From Citrus sinensis (lineage: Eukaryota > Streptophyta > Magnoliopsida > Sapindales > Rutaceae), in the NCBI RefSeq assembly GCF_022201045.2, contig NC_068558.1, positions 50,447,501 through 50,511,500 on the forward strand: DNA of 64,000 nucleotides, written 5' to 3'. The position numbers and the translations under genes are program-made. Of this stretch, positions 37,743-54,234 are shown one piece after another. A model generated the notes under the pieces. The model was not told where the DNA came from, did not search any database, and worked only from the letters and a program-made list of their open reading frames with translations. Position 1 is the first letter of the stretch, and the number at the start of each line of letters is the position of its first letter.

Positions 37743-39792
37743 TCAATCAAAAGAGGTCTCTTCTTTCTGTGAAAAAAATAGACCAGAAGGACCACCCTTG
37801 GGCAGCAGGGCTAACCACACAGGAGTTTCAGCACCTTCTTCAGCAGTTAATTTGCCAGTGTTGTAGGTCATATCTGTTTTGACATAACCAGGGCAAACAC
37901 AATTGATGCAAAAATTTGGGTACTTCTTGGCCAGGATCCTTGTGTAGGCATTTATTGCTGCTTTAGATAGTATGTAAGCAGCCGCTTTAGCAGGCTATCC
38001 TTTAGTTTCCAGTGAACCCTCTTTGTAATCATTTAGATACTGGCTCAAAACCTCATCAACTCTTTCTTCTGTAAGGTTCTCGACATCACTAAACACTCCT
38101 TTGGCCCATTCATTTGAGACAGTCTGAGACACAACAATAAAAACCAGAAGTTTTTTTAACTTGATTCCAGAAAGTAATTACAATAAAATGGAGTGTTAGC
38201 ATGTGACCCTCGATCATGTTTTGGTACACAAAAAATACAATATCTTCTGCTATCGCCACACGGAATTGTAGCAACATTTAGAGCCCCAAATGGGCTGTCT
38301 CACTCAAATGTCAGCTAGTTCTATCTAATAAAGGCTGTGAAAAAACTTTTTACCTTTAACTTTCCCATGTTAGAGGAAACATTGACAATTCTTGGCAAAT
38401 CTGATAACTGGAGGAGGGGAATAAGTACTTCACACATTCTTTTGGAGCCATAGTAGTTAGTCCGAAGGCATTTTTCAGCTAACTCATAAGTTGGAGTTAC
38501 TATTTCATTCCATTTGATTGGCTCACCATCCTGCATCATTGAGAAAAAAAATCTTGATCTCAGAGCCGCTGTTCCCATAACTCTTCCAAACATATATCTG
38601 AGTAGATGGAAGTCTTTTAACTTGATTCCATGGAATTGTATTTGTCAGATAGTAACCTTGGATCTCTTTGACAAACCATAGTGAGTTAATTCTTTATATT
38701 TTTACAGTGTTATCCACTCTGTAGTTTGAACCTTCAAATAGGCCTCCAATTGAAAACGATGGATTTAGGCGATATAACAAATCTGTGCACCAATGTTGTT
38801 CAACATCCCTGTAATCGCATCTAGTTTTAAACTCAGGCAATGAGAAATCTCTTATGGAAAAGTACCTTAACAAAACCTGACAAAGCATCACCGTCCACAC
38901 TGACTCCAAAGATTGCTGCATTGTTTACCTGCCAAGAAGTCCAATATTATATTGCTCAGCAATCAGCTATATATTGACCAAAAATAGTTACATCTGACGG
39001 AGAAAACTAATAGATTCATGTGGTATTCATGAAAATCCCTTTCGTGCAGTAACCTCAGGTTCGAAGCAAAATTTTAGCACTGAAAAATAAGCGGATAATA
39101 ACTTAGACCTGGGTTTGTTCTCTAATATCACATTTCACAGTACTGGGATGCTTGTCATCTCCTAAAACTATAAGCATTGTAGTTTTATCATTAGAACTAG
39201 TGACAATTGCAGAAGTTCCACAAAGTCCTATGCTTCTGCTCTCTAACTGTTTAATTATTTAGAGTCAAATGTTCTAATACAATCATGTTGTGTGGAAACT
39301 AAATTAAGAAGATGACAGCACACCAAGTGAAACTAAAAGAAAATATCAAGAAACTGAAGTTGAATCATACCAAAATATCAAGCTTTCCAAATTGACTTCG
39401 AACAAAATCAGCTAGAGAGTGAATAGTAGCAGGGTCAGCAACATCAAGCTGATGAAAAATCACACTATCAAAGCCAGAGTGTTTAAGTTTTTCAACAGCT
39501 TCAAGACCCCTCTTCTCATCTCTGGCTGTTAACACCACAATGATCCCATTTGAAGCTAATTGCCTCACTGTTTCATACCCAATTCCCTTATTTGCTCCTG
39601 TAACAACTGCATACCTGAATATAGAAAATAGTGTGCCAAAATAGAATAAGAATATAAGGTGAATTTATATATTTGTTTGTTTCTTGTCCGATGCTTGATA
39701 AAACAAGGAGTATTAAGAGTAACCTGAAATAAAAGCAAACGCAAGGAAATGACAAAAAATATTTATATACACCTTTTAGTTGCTTCTGCCAT
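37743..39792 (-). pseudogene. SDR copy 5: premature stop in the last exon
   Basis: Exons (minus): 39792-39773, 39614-39371, 38928-38866, 38530-38354, 38123-37743 would give 294 aa. In exon 5 the tryptophan of ETKGWP is a TAG stop (37995-37997), so only 210 residues are made and the catalytic AAYILSK that follows is lost. Everything else is open, including the end KEETSFD. The cofactor-side NNAG motif is NNAA here. A single base change explains the stop, so this allele may be recent, segregating, or a sequencing error. Confidence 0.75.
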
Positions 39793-40599
39793 TGATTAAG
39801 TTTAGGGAGTGGAACTTTTGGTATGAGGTACCCAACAGGGGATCAGGTAATGAAATTGTGAACTTCAAGGAAAGTTGAAACTGTAACAAGAGGTGATAAG
39901 CGAATGGGCCGATTCGGGTTTGTTCAAGGCTGGGCCCGGGTCGGGGTATGGTTAGTAAATCCCGGAGATCTGGGATCCACGTTGCCCATTGATGGACCCA
40001 TTGGATGCTTTCCAATATTGGATGTTTGGATGAGTATCCAATTATGTTACGGGTTACTGCTTTTTGTAAGCCGGAAATGGAGCGGAGTATTTAGCAAAAT
40101 TAAGCCTGAAATGGTCAATTGACACGTCCAGAAAGACAAATAGCTTCAATTTTGATGTTAGTTCACAGTGGTTTTTAGGTTGATACAAGAAAGAGATCTA
40201 AACTTCCAACTTTGGCATTCTTGCCATGTTTTGATTAAAAAATAATAATAATAAAAAATAAAAAAATTCAAAGATTACGTAATACATCTCCATTTGCTTG
40301 GGTGGGTGGGGGGGCGGGGGGGAGGAATTAAGAGGCCAAAAAGCGGCATTGATATAGTACGACCATGGACCAGTATTACAATTTATGTCAGTTCTAACAA
40401 AATTGAGCGAGAAAACTGGGTATTCATTCGTTAATAGCTGCTAAAAGATAAACAAATCAGTTTCAAATGAAGTAAGAGTTTTAAATCTACTATTGAATCT
40501 TTAGCCATCTACATTTACAGGCTAAACAAATTATAACGAGGAAAATAAATCAAGAATGTTATGCTCGACTGTAGAACATTCAACTACAATCTGGGAGCT
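39793..40599. other. Spacer with a G-rich run
   Basis: Between SDR copy 5 and the NAD-malic enzyme 3' end. It holds the SDR copy 5 promoter region. A G-rich run at 40300-40325 (GGGTGGGTGGGGGGGC and on) fits a G-quadruplex pattern. No gene is seen. Confidence 0.5.
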
Positions 40600-46196
<5,597 letters not shown>

Positions 46197-48001
46197 TTCC
46201 GCGTCAAGATCTAAGCCAAAGAACAAAAAGGCTTTCCGGAAAAGATCTAAAACAATAACACAAACTATAAAGTCCACTTTAATTGCATCGTTTTAGATTT
46301 TGACAAAAGGACTGCGTTGTGTAAGCGTTTGTTAGTCAATTTATAGGGATTCGGTTTCTCTTTTTCTTTGTTAATTTTTTTATTTTTATATTTTTAACTT
46401 TTGACCATAATATAATTCTTGGTCTATTTGGTCGTGTGTTATGTGTGGAACGACCATGCAGTTTAAGTTGTTAAGAGCTTGAAAAAGGGGGTGTGATGCA
46501 GCTGCCCCGGATTCGTGGGCAGTGAAAGAATGTGCCAAAATAAAGGGCGATGCTGATAGCAGAGGACCGGAGGCTGCCCGAGATTAGAAAACGGGTAGTA
46601 GGTGTAGATATGGGTATATCTTAGATGCTAATCATACAAATTGTGGGCCATCACGGGAACCCTTTTCTTGAATGGTTTAGGGACATTCGGGTAGGTTATG
46701 GGGTGCCATAAGAAAAAATGATTTTGCCCTTTTGATATTTGCCACGTGTTCCACTTATCAATTATCATCTATATAGGCTTTTATTTTTTTTGAATTTCAT
46801 GAATTACTCCGTACGTCTAGTGCAGAGATGATAAATTTACATGAACGGTAGGATAGAAATTTCTTTGGAATTTAGAAGTATAAATTAGTTTTGTACAGAC
46901 AAAATCGCTCTAACAACAAAAGTTATTTAGACATTTTATCTATAAACAACTTAGATTTTATGTCAAATTCACCTTCTTTTGAAGAGAATTTATTAAGTGC
47001 AACTTTTTATAGAGCAAAATTATTCTTTCTCACGCCCTTCCCCAGTTGAGTTTTATTATTTAGTCAAGAATTTTGACGCCTCAGCTTTGGCCAACTTCTT
47101 TTTTCTCTTTCTTTTCAACTTCACGGTAATTAGCTATTAAAAGTAACAAAGGCTCAACCACCCCTCCTTAAATTCGAGGTGACCCCACTCACTAGCGACT
47201 CTTCAACCACAGATTTAATAATCTGATGTAACACACATGGCATACAAAAGTTACACCCAACCACTTACTATTTAAGTTCTTTGATTGTTAAACTATTTAA
47301 CAATCAAAGAACTTACTAGTTGTTACAGATCCTTAAAAATCTATGTTGCCGGTCAAGTCAATAGCAATACTTCTATTTTAACTTTTTGTAACTATTTAAC
47401 ACTAAAAAATATTCCAATCAAATGGATTGATATTTGATGCTATTCGAATTCAATGGAAGGAGCCTCATATCTGCTTAATCACGAATAATGCCTTTAGATT
47501 GCCCACGGCTGCGGCAAACTGAAACTGTTATTCTTCTATTATCCACTTTTTTACTTTCCAAATTCCTCAGGCATTTAGCCCACCACCACCAACTACAGAT
47601 ACGCACGTCATACAACTTGACCTACGGTGTGATACTTTTCATCCTCCAGCTAATAACATTCTTGCCAATATTAACATTCCAAAAACTCTTAATTCCTGTG
47701 CATCACTAAAATCAATAGATGAATGACAACATCCATGTCACGACTCGCGATTTCCAACAACAGTTTTTAACATGTTTATGATGACAACATAACAAATGGC
47801 AACTTATTGATAATATATAATCATCATACCAACCCACTTCACAAGAAGCTGACTCAAATCTTAAAATCATTGGTAAAGCAAGTCTTAGAAGGCTACTGAA
47901 ACCATCTGCAATCAAAAGATACAAGCAATTGTTCGCCAAGTTGCAAATAGGATGGATTTGACCTCTACCAGTACTTTTCTTCTTGGCGGTCCTAGACAAC
48001 C
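46197..48001. other. Intergenic region upstream of NAD-malic enzyme
   Basis: Contains the malic enzyme promoter just above 46196 and the 3'UTR of the small complex I gene near 47700-48001. A perfect 19-bp inverted repeat lies at 47274-47314. Reading frames at 47488-48035 are not supported by any family resemblance. Confidence 0.45.
47274..47314. repeat. Perfect 19-bp hairpin with 3-base loop
   Basis: Arms 47274-47292 (AAGTTCTTTGATTGTTAAA) and 47296-47314 are exact complements around CTA. It could be a small fold-back element or a cruciform. It is not followed by a gene that would suggest a terminator. Confidence 0.8.
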
Positions 48002-49306
48002 TCAATAGTCTTTGGTTCCAAAATTCTTGCACCAAAGCTGAGAAGGAATCGGCCGAACCGGATGGTGAGGACGTTGCTGCAAGAAAATAATCCTATTAGC
48101 TAGTTGCTGTGAGAAAATAATCCTATTAGCTACTCACCATAGTGACTGCAAACAAAAAAAGTAATACAAACACCAGTGAATGTGTTACAGAAGGTGAATG
48201 TATTCATCAGCAATACTAAATCCTTAGATAAATGAAAGTTTACTAGCTATATGTTTTGAGAACTGAAAAAATCGAGAGCTATTTTCCCTTCAGTTCCAAA
48301 CTAGTTTGCTAAAATAGGTTAACATACCAATTCAAACTAAAGTTCAAGAATGTTACAACAAAATGCACCCAACTTAAGTAATCACCACAGAATGTCTCCA
48401 GGTTAGTAAGCAACTAGTCATGGGTATGTGCTGCTTGAAAATGACTAACCTCACAACCAACAGCAACAACTGAAAAGTTACGTAAACAAAGTTATTTCTA
48501 AATCATCCATTGATGATATATGCCAGAGCCAGACAACATGTCCTTATCTTTTGTATGGTATACAGTCATTAATAAATACCAAAAATAAACGATAGCTGAA
48601 GAGAAATTTCTATACATCACAGACTCATTAACCAAGGCAACTTGTAGAGCCTGCTTCATTTCTCTGCCTTAAACACAGACACCCATGAAAAGGGAAACAA
48701 TGACAAAGGCATTGTTTCCGAAAAATACTTTCCCTCATAAGTGAGAAAGCTGAATACAATTATACAACGAGACCATCTTCCCCAACCATTGCATCTTTTG
48801 GGGAAAGAAAATAGTCATAATAATCAGAAAGGTGCATATCATATTACATAGATTCCTAGCTTCCTAGTGAAGTCTCCATTTATGTATTAAGTTCACACTC
48901 ATTCATTACAAGATGGTATATGTACTTATTCAAGCTAAATTCATAGCGGCAACAATTTCTATCCACTTCTAACAAATGCTCCCATTGGTCCGACCTAGTC
49001 ATTCACATGCACTAAACTAGAACATGATCTAGTATTATTCATCAAAATCGCAAGCATATGGCAGAAGGACTTGAGATTCCAAAGTATTAATCAAAAAGAG
49101 ACAAGTAATAGATTTATAGAGACCTCAAGCTCCGCAGATTTCATGGCGATAGGAATGCAAATAAGGAAAATTCCAGCCATGGCAATGGCAGTGTTGCGCT
49201 TCCAGTGCTTAGGCCTGCAGTTTGGCCCACCGGGCATGCTCCAGACCTTCGCCCTAAAATCCCTGTGGGCCCCCTCTCCTGCGTGTCCATGATCTGCTCC
49301 TCCCAT
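48002..49306 (-). CDS. Small mitochondrial complex I subunit (B15/NDUFB4-like, plant)
   Basis: Two exons (minus) 49306-49124 and 48076-48002 make an 85-residue protein: MGGADHGHAGEGAHRDFRAK, then VWSMPGGPNCRPKHWKRNTA, one membrane helix (IAMAGIFLICIPIAMKSAEL), and the tail QRPHHPVRPIPSQLWCKNFG ending TKDY. This matches my memory of Arabidopsis At2g31490/At4g00585, accessory proteins of the complex I membrane arm assigned to the B15 family. The one intron (about 1 kb, phase 0) has a duplicated acceptor: a 30-bp tandem repeat (48073-48132) places a second, in-frame 3' splice site at 48106. Confidence 0.85.
48073..48132 (-). repeat. 30-bp tandem repeat duplicating a splice acceptor
   Basis: Units 48073-48102 and 48103-48132 differ at two bases. 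On the coding (minus) strand each ends in a pyrimidine-rich tract plus CAG then CAAC. Splicing to the upstream acceptor (exon from 48106) would add 30 bases without a stop, encoding QLANRIIFLQ between residues E61 and Q62. Confidence 0.8.
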
Positions 49307-49675
49307 TATTCACCGACTAATTCAACTGCAAAAGAAATCGATCGGATTCTGTTTTTACAAAATCAAAACCCCTAATTACCCTAATTGCACATTCACAAGC
49401 ATGTGACATAGTAAATGTTGAGTGTCTAGCTTTTTAATGTTAGTTATCGAGATGATTACGAGGTGAATTGTTGAAAATTACCTGAGAAAATGTAGGATTT
49501 GAGAGGACGATGATGCTTAACGATCTGCTTTTGTGAGAAAACTTTTGTTGGGGGACGAAGATAGTCACGCACTCTCGCTGTGTTTGTAGTTACGGTGTCG
49601 GACGGAGGGCTATTTCGTCTTTTAGGATTTCGCACGTGACGAAAGTAAACTTGAGAGTTCTCAAGTCTAGACTTA
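49307..49675. other. Promoter region of the small complex I gene
   Basis: Leader and promoter side of the gene starting at 49306 on the minus strand. A 5'UTR intron is possible (AG before 49316-49325 on the minus strand, donor-like sequence near 49480). Nothing else seen. Confidence 0.35.
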
Positions 49676-50457
49676 TGCTATGTTTAGTTGTAGGAGTAGG
49701 GGCAGGAAGGGTGAATTTTTCAATTAAGGATGAGAGTTTTATTTATTTTTAGAGTAAGAAGTGTGATTTTTATTCTCACCTCTTTTTATTTTTTATTAAA
49801 TATAATATAATTATATTTATAAATATAAAATAATATTATATTTATTTAATAATAATATCATATTTATTTAAATAATATTATTATATTAAGTTAAAAATAA
49901 TAATTTATATTGATTTTAAGTTAAAATTATTTAAAATAATAATATTATATTCATATAGAATTAATAGTATTATATACTATCTTTATTTGAAAATATAATA
50001 ATATTATATTTATTTAATATTAATAATTAATAATAACAAATAGCTTATTATGACAAAATATTAATTTTTTATTATTTTATTAATAATAATGTTTCATTTG
50101 TTTGTCTTTATCGATAATTTTTTAATTTACATAATTAAAAATAAAAATAATAAAAAATTAAGATTTTACATAATTAAGAATATCAACAATTATTATTAAT
50201 TTACATAATTAAAATTAGTAATAAAATAAATAGGTTATTATTCATTTTGTAATCTAAGGCTACAATTTTTTTAAATAAGGGCAAAATTATAATTTAAAAT
50301 AACTCACTTCCAATACAAGATAAAAGTAAATGTATAAATAGAATTCTGATTCCTATTTCAAACTCTCATTCTAGTGTGAGAAAACAATCTACTCTCACTC
50401 TTACTTTACACTAACAAATCTTAAATTCCCACTTTAATCCGAGCAGTAAACACGACC
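49676..50457. mobile_element. Tourist-like (PIF/Harbinger) MITE, copy 2
   Basis: A 782-bp AT-rich non-coding element with 3-bp target duplication TTA (49673-49675 and 50458-50460). Its ends are TGCTATGTTTAG at left and the complement GGTCGTGTTTAC at right. In reverse complement, its right end aligns over about 200 bases with the left end of copy 1 (23571-24468), including the shared phrase TTGCCCTTATTTAAA versus TTATCCTTATTTAAA. The two copies differ at many bases, so they inserted independently and not recently. Confidence 0.6.
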
Positions 50458-50668
50458 TTAAAGTTTTAAGTCAAGGGTCTTATGAAGATTGTACCGTTCG
50501 ATTTGTATTATTGTGTCTGCTTCCAGAAAGTGCCATTTTAACTATCAGGTGGGGTCTTTATAAATATTATAAGGTTTCTTTAGAAATTGAACCCATCATT
50601 AACAATGCAGAAGCACATATATTATGGTTGTTGATAAGTTACATAATACATCAATCTAAAGCGTTGAT

Positions 50669-50779
50669 AAGTTGGTCTCAATAATAGTCTGATTTGTAAA
50701 TATCAGTTATAATCTCATGTAATATAAGTTGTAATTTGAGCAATAGTCTCGTGTAATCAAATAATAATAATAATAATAC
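50669..50779 (+). repeat. SINE-like interspersed repeat, copy 2 (5'-truncated)
   Basis: About 110 bases match the 3' part of the repeat at 31347-31655 in the opposite orientation (shared AGTCTGATTTGTAAATATCA). It ends in an (AAT)n tail rather than plain poly-A. The promoter-like head is absent. Confidence 0.55.
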
Positions 50780-51735
50780 ATCAATCTAAGAGTTGAATCA
50801 ACAACTTAAGTGTATTTCACAATTAAATTATTTTAACTTGTTTAGAACTCTTAAGTTGATGTATGTATTATCCTAATATATAATGTCCATTTAATTTATG
50901 ATGACATCCTCAAGTATCCAAACACAACAGAATTTTTTTAGTATTCTTAGAGTATTGCTTCTTTTCAATTCGCTTATTATTATGTATATGTTTTAGTAAA
51001 TCATGATGATATATATATATATATATATATATAAGTAAGGAGTAATATTGTAGGATCATGAAAGACTTTCACACAATGTTATATTGAGACCTACTAACTT
51101 AAAATAATTTTTAAAAGTAATAGTTCCACACAACATATCAACTGTATTAATTGATACTAGAATGAAGTTGATCTCTTTTTACAAGACCTCTGATGATGCA
51201 CTCACCAGCCTGCACTGTGCAGCAAAGTAGAAAAACGTCCACCAATAATATTATATTTAAATAAGTTCAATGTTATTATTTTTAATAAATGTAATATTAT
51301 TATATAATATTTCAATCTTTTTTCCTTTTTTTCTTTTTTCATCTCTTTCACAGATTTTGGTACTTACTCAGTAATATTGTGCCTATCACTAGCATATCAA
51401 AAGTCAAAACTATGATGAGCGGCGCCCAAAAAAAAAAAAAAAAGAAAAAAAAAAGCGAAAATATAGCATTGCTAGCACTGTACAAGTCCATTCTTAAAAC
51501 AAGAAGAAGAAGAAAAAGAGTAATAACAAAGCAGCTAATCAAGATTTTACACATTGAATTTCAACAATTTGACATTTGAAGTCAAGTCCATTTGAACTTG
51601 GCTGCATACAGACACTAATCTATGGAATGGGGCAATTCATATCGAATTTCGAACTGGGAACCAAATTTGGAATTGTTTACATGAAATAAAACATGATGCT
51701 ACCAATGGCACCAACAGGAAAACTGAGCATTGGCG
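50780..51735. other. Intergenic DNA 3' of the PCNA-like locus
   Basis: AT-rich DNA with a TA microsatellite near 51008-51032 and a poly-A-type run near 51428-51455. No gene is supported. Confidence 0.4.
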
Positions 51736-53354
51736 TTACAGGCGAGATGCCTCCATGAAGTTGTAAATGTCAAGGAGATTAGTTTTTAATTCAACTTGGC
51801 TTTCTACTTCCAACACCTCCAATGGTACGTTCACATGCACAATTTATTACGCGCATTTCATAGATGCATGTTAATTAAATAATATAGTTGCACACAGCAA
51901 TCAGCATGAATGTATATAACTATACATAGTTATATTTACAAATTCAATTACCTCTCTTTCTCCTTTTGGACAGATAGAAATCATACTTTCTGCAGAAAAC
52001 TAAGATGATGGCACAATGTGTTAGCACATCTATACTACACATATATGTATACAGGGGCGGAACAAGTAAATTTGGCTGCAGCGGCCAAAATTTTTTTTTC
52101 AAGCCTATAAAATAGGTATTTTATTAATATTTATTTATTTTAATATAAATATTAAGTATTAAGCTTTTTTTTTTTGGCAGGGGCCACGGCCCCTGACGGT
52201 GTCTTAATAGATCCGCCCCTGTATGTATATATATGTGTGTGTATTTATGTATGTATGTATGTATGTATAATAGAAACTGATCGAGATGTCAATATATATT
52301 ATTATACCTGGATTATCATGGAGGATCCAATTCTGGGAAATATTGTTGAAATCTTCTGTCGGAATCTCAAGTATCACTTCATAATCATATTGCTGAAGAT
52401 TTCTCACTGCAGCTAGTTGCTCTTCTGTCACTTGAGTTAATTCCATTTCCAGGTGTCTGGACCGATTAATTAATCCTGAGATTTAATTGACCAGTGATAC
52501 CAATACCAATTAATATTAGTTAAGCCATATGGCAGTTAGATGATAGTTTGTAGTTAGAAAAACAGGGAACAATAAAGACATAAGCAAAATGTTTTTTGAA
52601 ATATAGAGGAGCTAATATTGCTGATCAATTTCAGTCTAACTCAAAAACATAATTAAATCTTTTTTAATAAAAATCCGGTCAATATTCACAGAGTTCTCAT
52701 TCTAGACAACTCGGGGTTGCTTAAACCAAAGATGAGAGTGGCAGCCATTAACAAGCACCCAAAACTAATGACAATCCAGCAGAAAGCTCAAAACATGAAA
52801 CCTACCATATATTAAGAAAAATATAAAATGACCTCAAAAATTTTTCGTTAAAGCTCAAGCAAAGATGTTCACGATCAAAAACTAACGCAAGCTAGCAATA
52901 GACATATCAGCCTCAAGAAACCAACAAAAAGAATTCTTGAAATGGAACAACAACATCAAGAAAATGAGCAAAGATTGCTTGTACTGACCTACTTCACGAA
53001 TCAGAATGTGGCATATTCTGTTTTTCCCTCCTGCAGCACAGATAGTGATGGTGATGGAGTCTTCATCATGTAGTTCCAAGTCCCAGATGATCTTGAAACT
53101 CGTCAAGATCAACGACCGCAATTCCTCTGTGACTGCAACGAAATAAATTGTTACCAAAAATTGAAAGATTTGATTCCTAGCGCAACGTGAACGAACTCTT
53201 CTGGGTCTAAAACTATAAGCGATATTTCATCTGGGAAGTAGTCGGCGATGCCCTCATCGGCTCTCTGTATGAGCGGTCTCACAGCTCTGCCTAGAAGATC
53301 TGCATTTGAAATCTTGAGTTCTAACACGGCGTGAGTTGTGACATCTCTTCCCAA
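51736..53354 (-). pseudogene. Highly divergent PCNA-like (sliding clamp) gene, probably decayed
   Basis: Five exon-like blocks (minus) follow PCNA in order: 53354-53155, 53132-52989, 52475-52308, 51989-51952, 51816-51736. Block 1 (AVLELKISNADLLGRAVRPL ... ISLIVLDPEEFVHVALGIKS) parallels the PCNA N-terminus LEL..LL..V...I ... SLQAMDSSHVALV. Block 2 (HDEDSITITICAAGGKNRI) parallels GNDDIITIKADDGSDTV. Block 3 (HLEMELTQVTEEQLAAV ... YEVILEIPTEDFNNI) parallels FEMKLMDIDSEHLGI ... YHAIVRMPSAEFARI. Block 4 (SMISICPKGERE) parallels DTVVISVTKEGV. Block 5 (VLEVESQVELKTNLLDIYNF) parallels IIEMNEPVSLTFALRYMNSF. Blocks 2 to 5 join in phase through good splice sites. Blocks 1 and 2 are separated by only 22 bases with GT...CAG ends, too short for a plant intron, and the frame changes early in block 2. 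About 60 residues after block 4 and the C-terminus are missing. Likely a relic paralogue; expression unknown. Confidence 0.6.
52052..52221. mobile_element. hAT-type MITE
   Basis: A 170-bp element with terminal inverted repeats CAGGGGCGGA / TCCGCCCCTG and an exact 8-bp target duplication TATGTATA (52044-52051 and 52222-52229), the signature of hAT elements. It is non-coding and lies in the intron between blocks 3 and 4 of the PCNA-like gene. Confidence 0.8.
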
Positions 53355-54234
53355 GAGAGAATTAAAAGAGAGCGGTTATATTGGCGGGAAAGGAAGTTGC
53401 ATTTTCGGTTTGCGGTGATTATATGAACTTTTGCCTTTTCTGTCATATGCATATTTTTCATTTACTTACATTTTTCTTTCAGTTTCATATGAACAAATTC
53501 TTTTTTTTTTTTTCCTGTTGTTGAAAGATATAGGAATAGACAAAGTCCAAATTAATTTTTTAACATCTCCTCGATATTAGAAATACTCCATTAGGTTCCT
53601 GGGGTGTGTAGGAAACAATGTAATATTATAATTATTATGAATTTGAGGAAAAAATGGACTCAACTATGCTACAAAACTTTAATACTTGAATACAGAGGAA
53701 TTAAAGGATTGTTATGGGATCATTCATTCAGAAGATGTCTTCAGATAAAGTGATAAAGTTCGACTTTAATTTTGCAAATATAATATATATAATTTAATCT
53801 TCCCACTCACTATTTTTCACACCAAATTCCAATCACAAATTCTAGGCTCAGCTCTTGAAAACTGCAACTTATGGTAGTCGCATAACAATACATAATTGCA
53901 TTCAAAAAATTTTCCAGCAAATATGGTTGTGTGCTCTACACAATCTGGAAGAAACAGGGAAAAAAAAAGAAGAAAAATACATGGCCAACATTTCCAGAAG
54001 ATGACTATCACTATACATCTATACCTCTTGTTTTGCAGCGATTTCAAACCAGAATAGGCGGTCGCAAACATCTATTATCAAGCACTAGTTGTCCCCTGGA
54101 ATATCTTGTACTCTTACACCAAATGCACTTGAGTAAAGAATGTAAATTACATTTTATACTGTAGCCTTATTCTGTCATTTAAAATTTGGAGAACAATGGA
54201 GGAATCACTGACAGTGTATGGTAACATTAGGTAC
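53355..54234. other. Spacer between the PCNA-like locus and the RmlD-like gene
   Basis: Possible promoter of the PCNA-like gene above 53354 and 3'UTR of the RmlD-like gene below 54235. No other gene is recognised. Confidence 0.4.

Noticed and set aside
47488-48035. Two frames of 73 and 107 codons
   Set aside because: One overlaps the true last exon and 3'UTR of the complex I gene in another frame; the other has no resemblance to a protein family.
51348-51579. Frames around the poly-A run 3' of the PCNA-like gene as an extra exon
   Set aside because: Low-complexity translation (runs of Lys or Phe) without similarity to the PCNA C-terminus.
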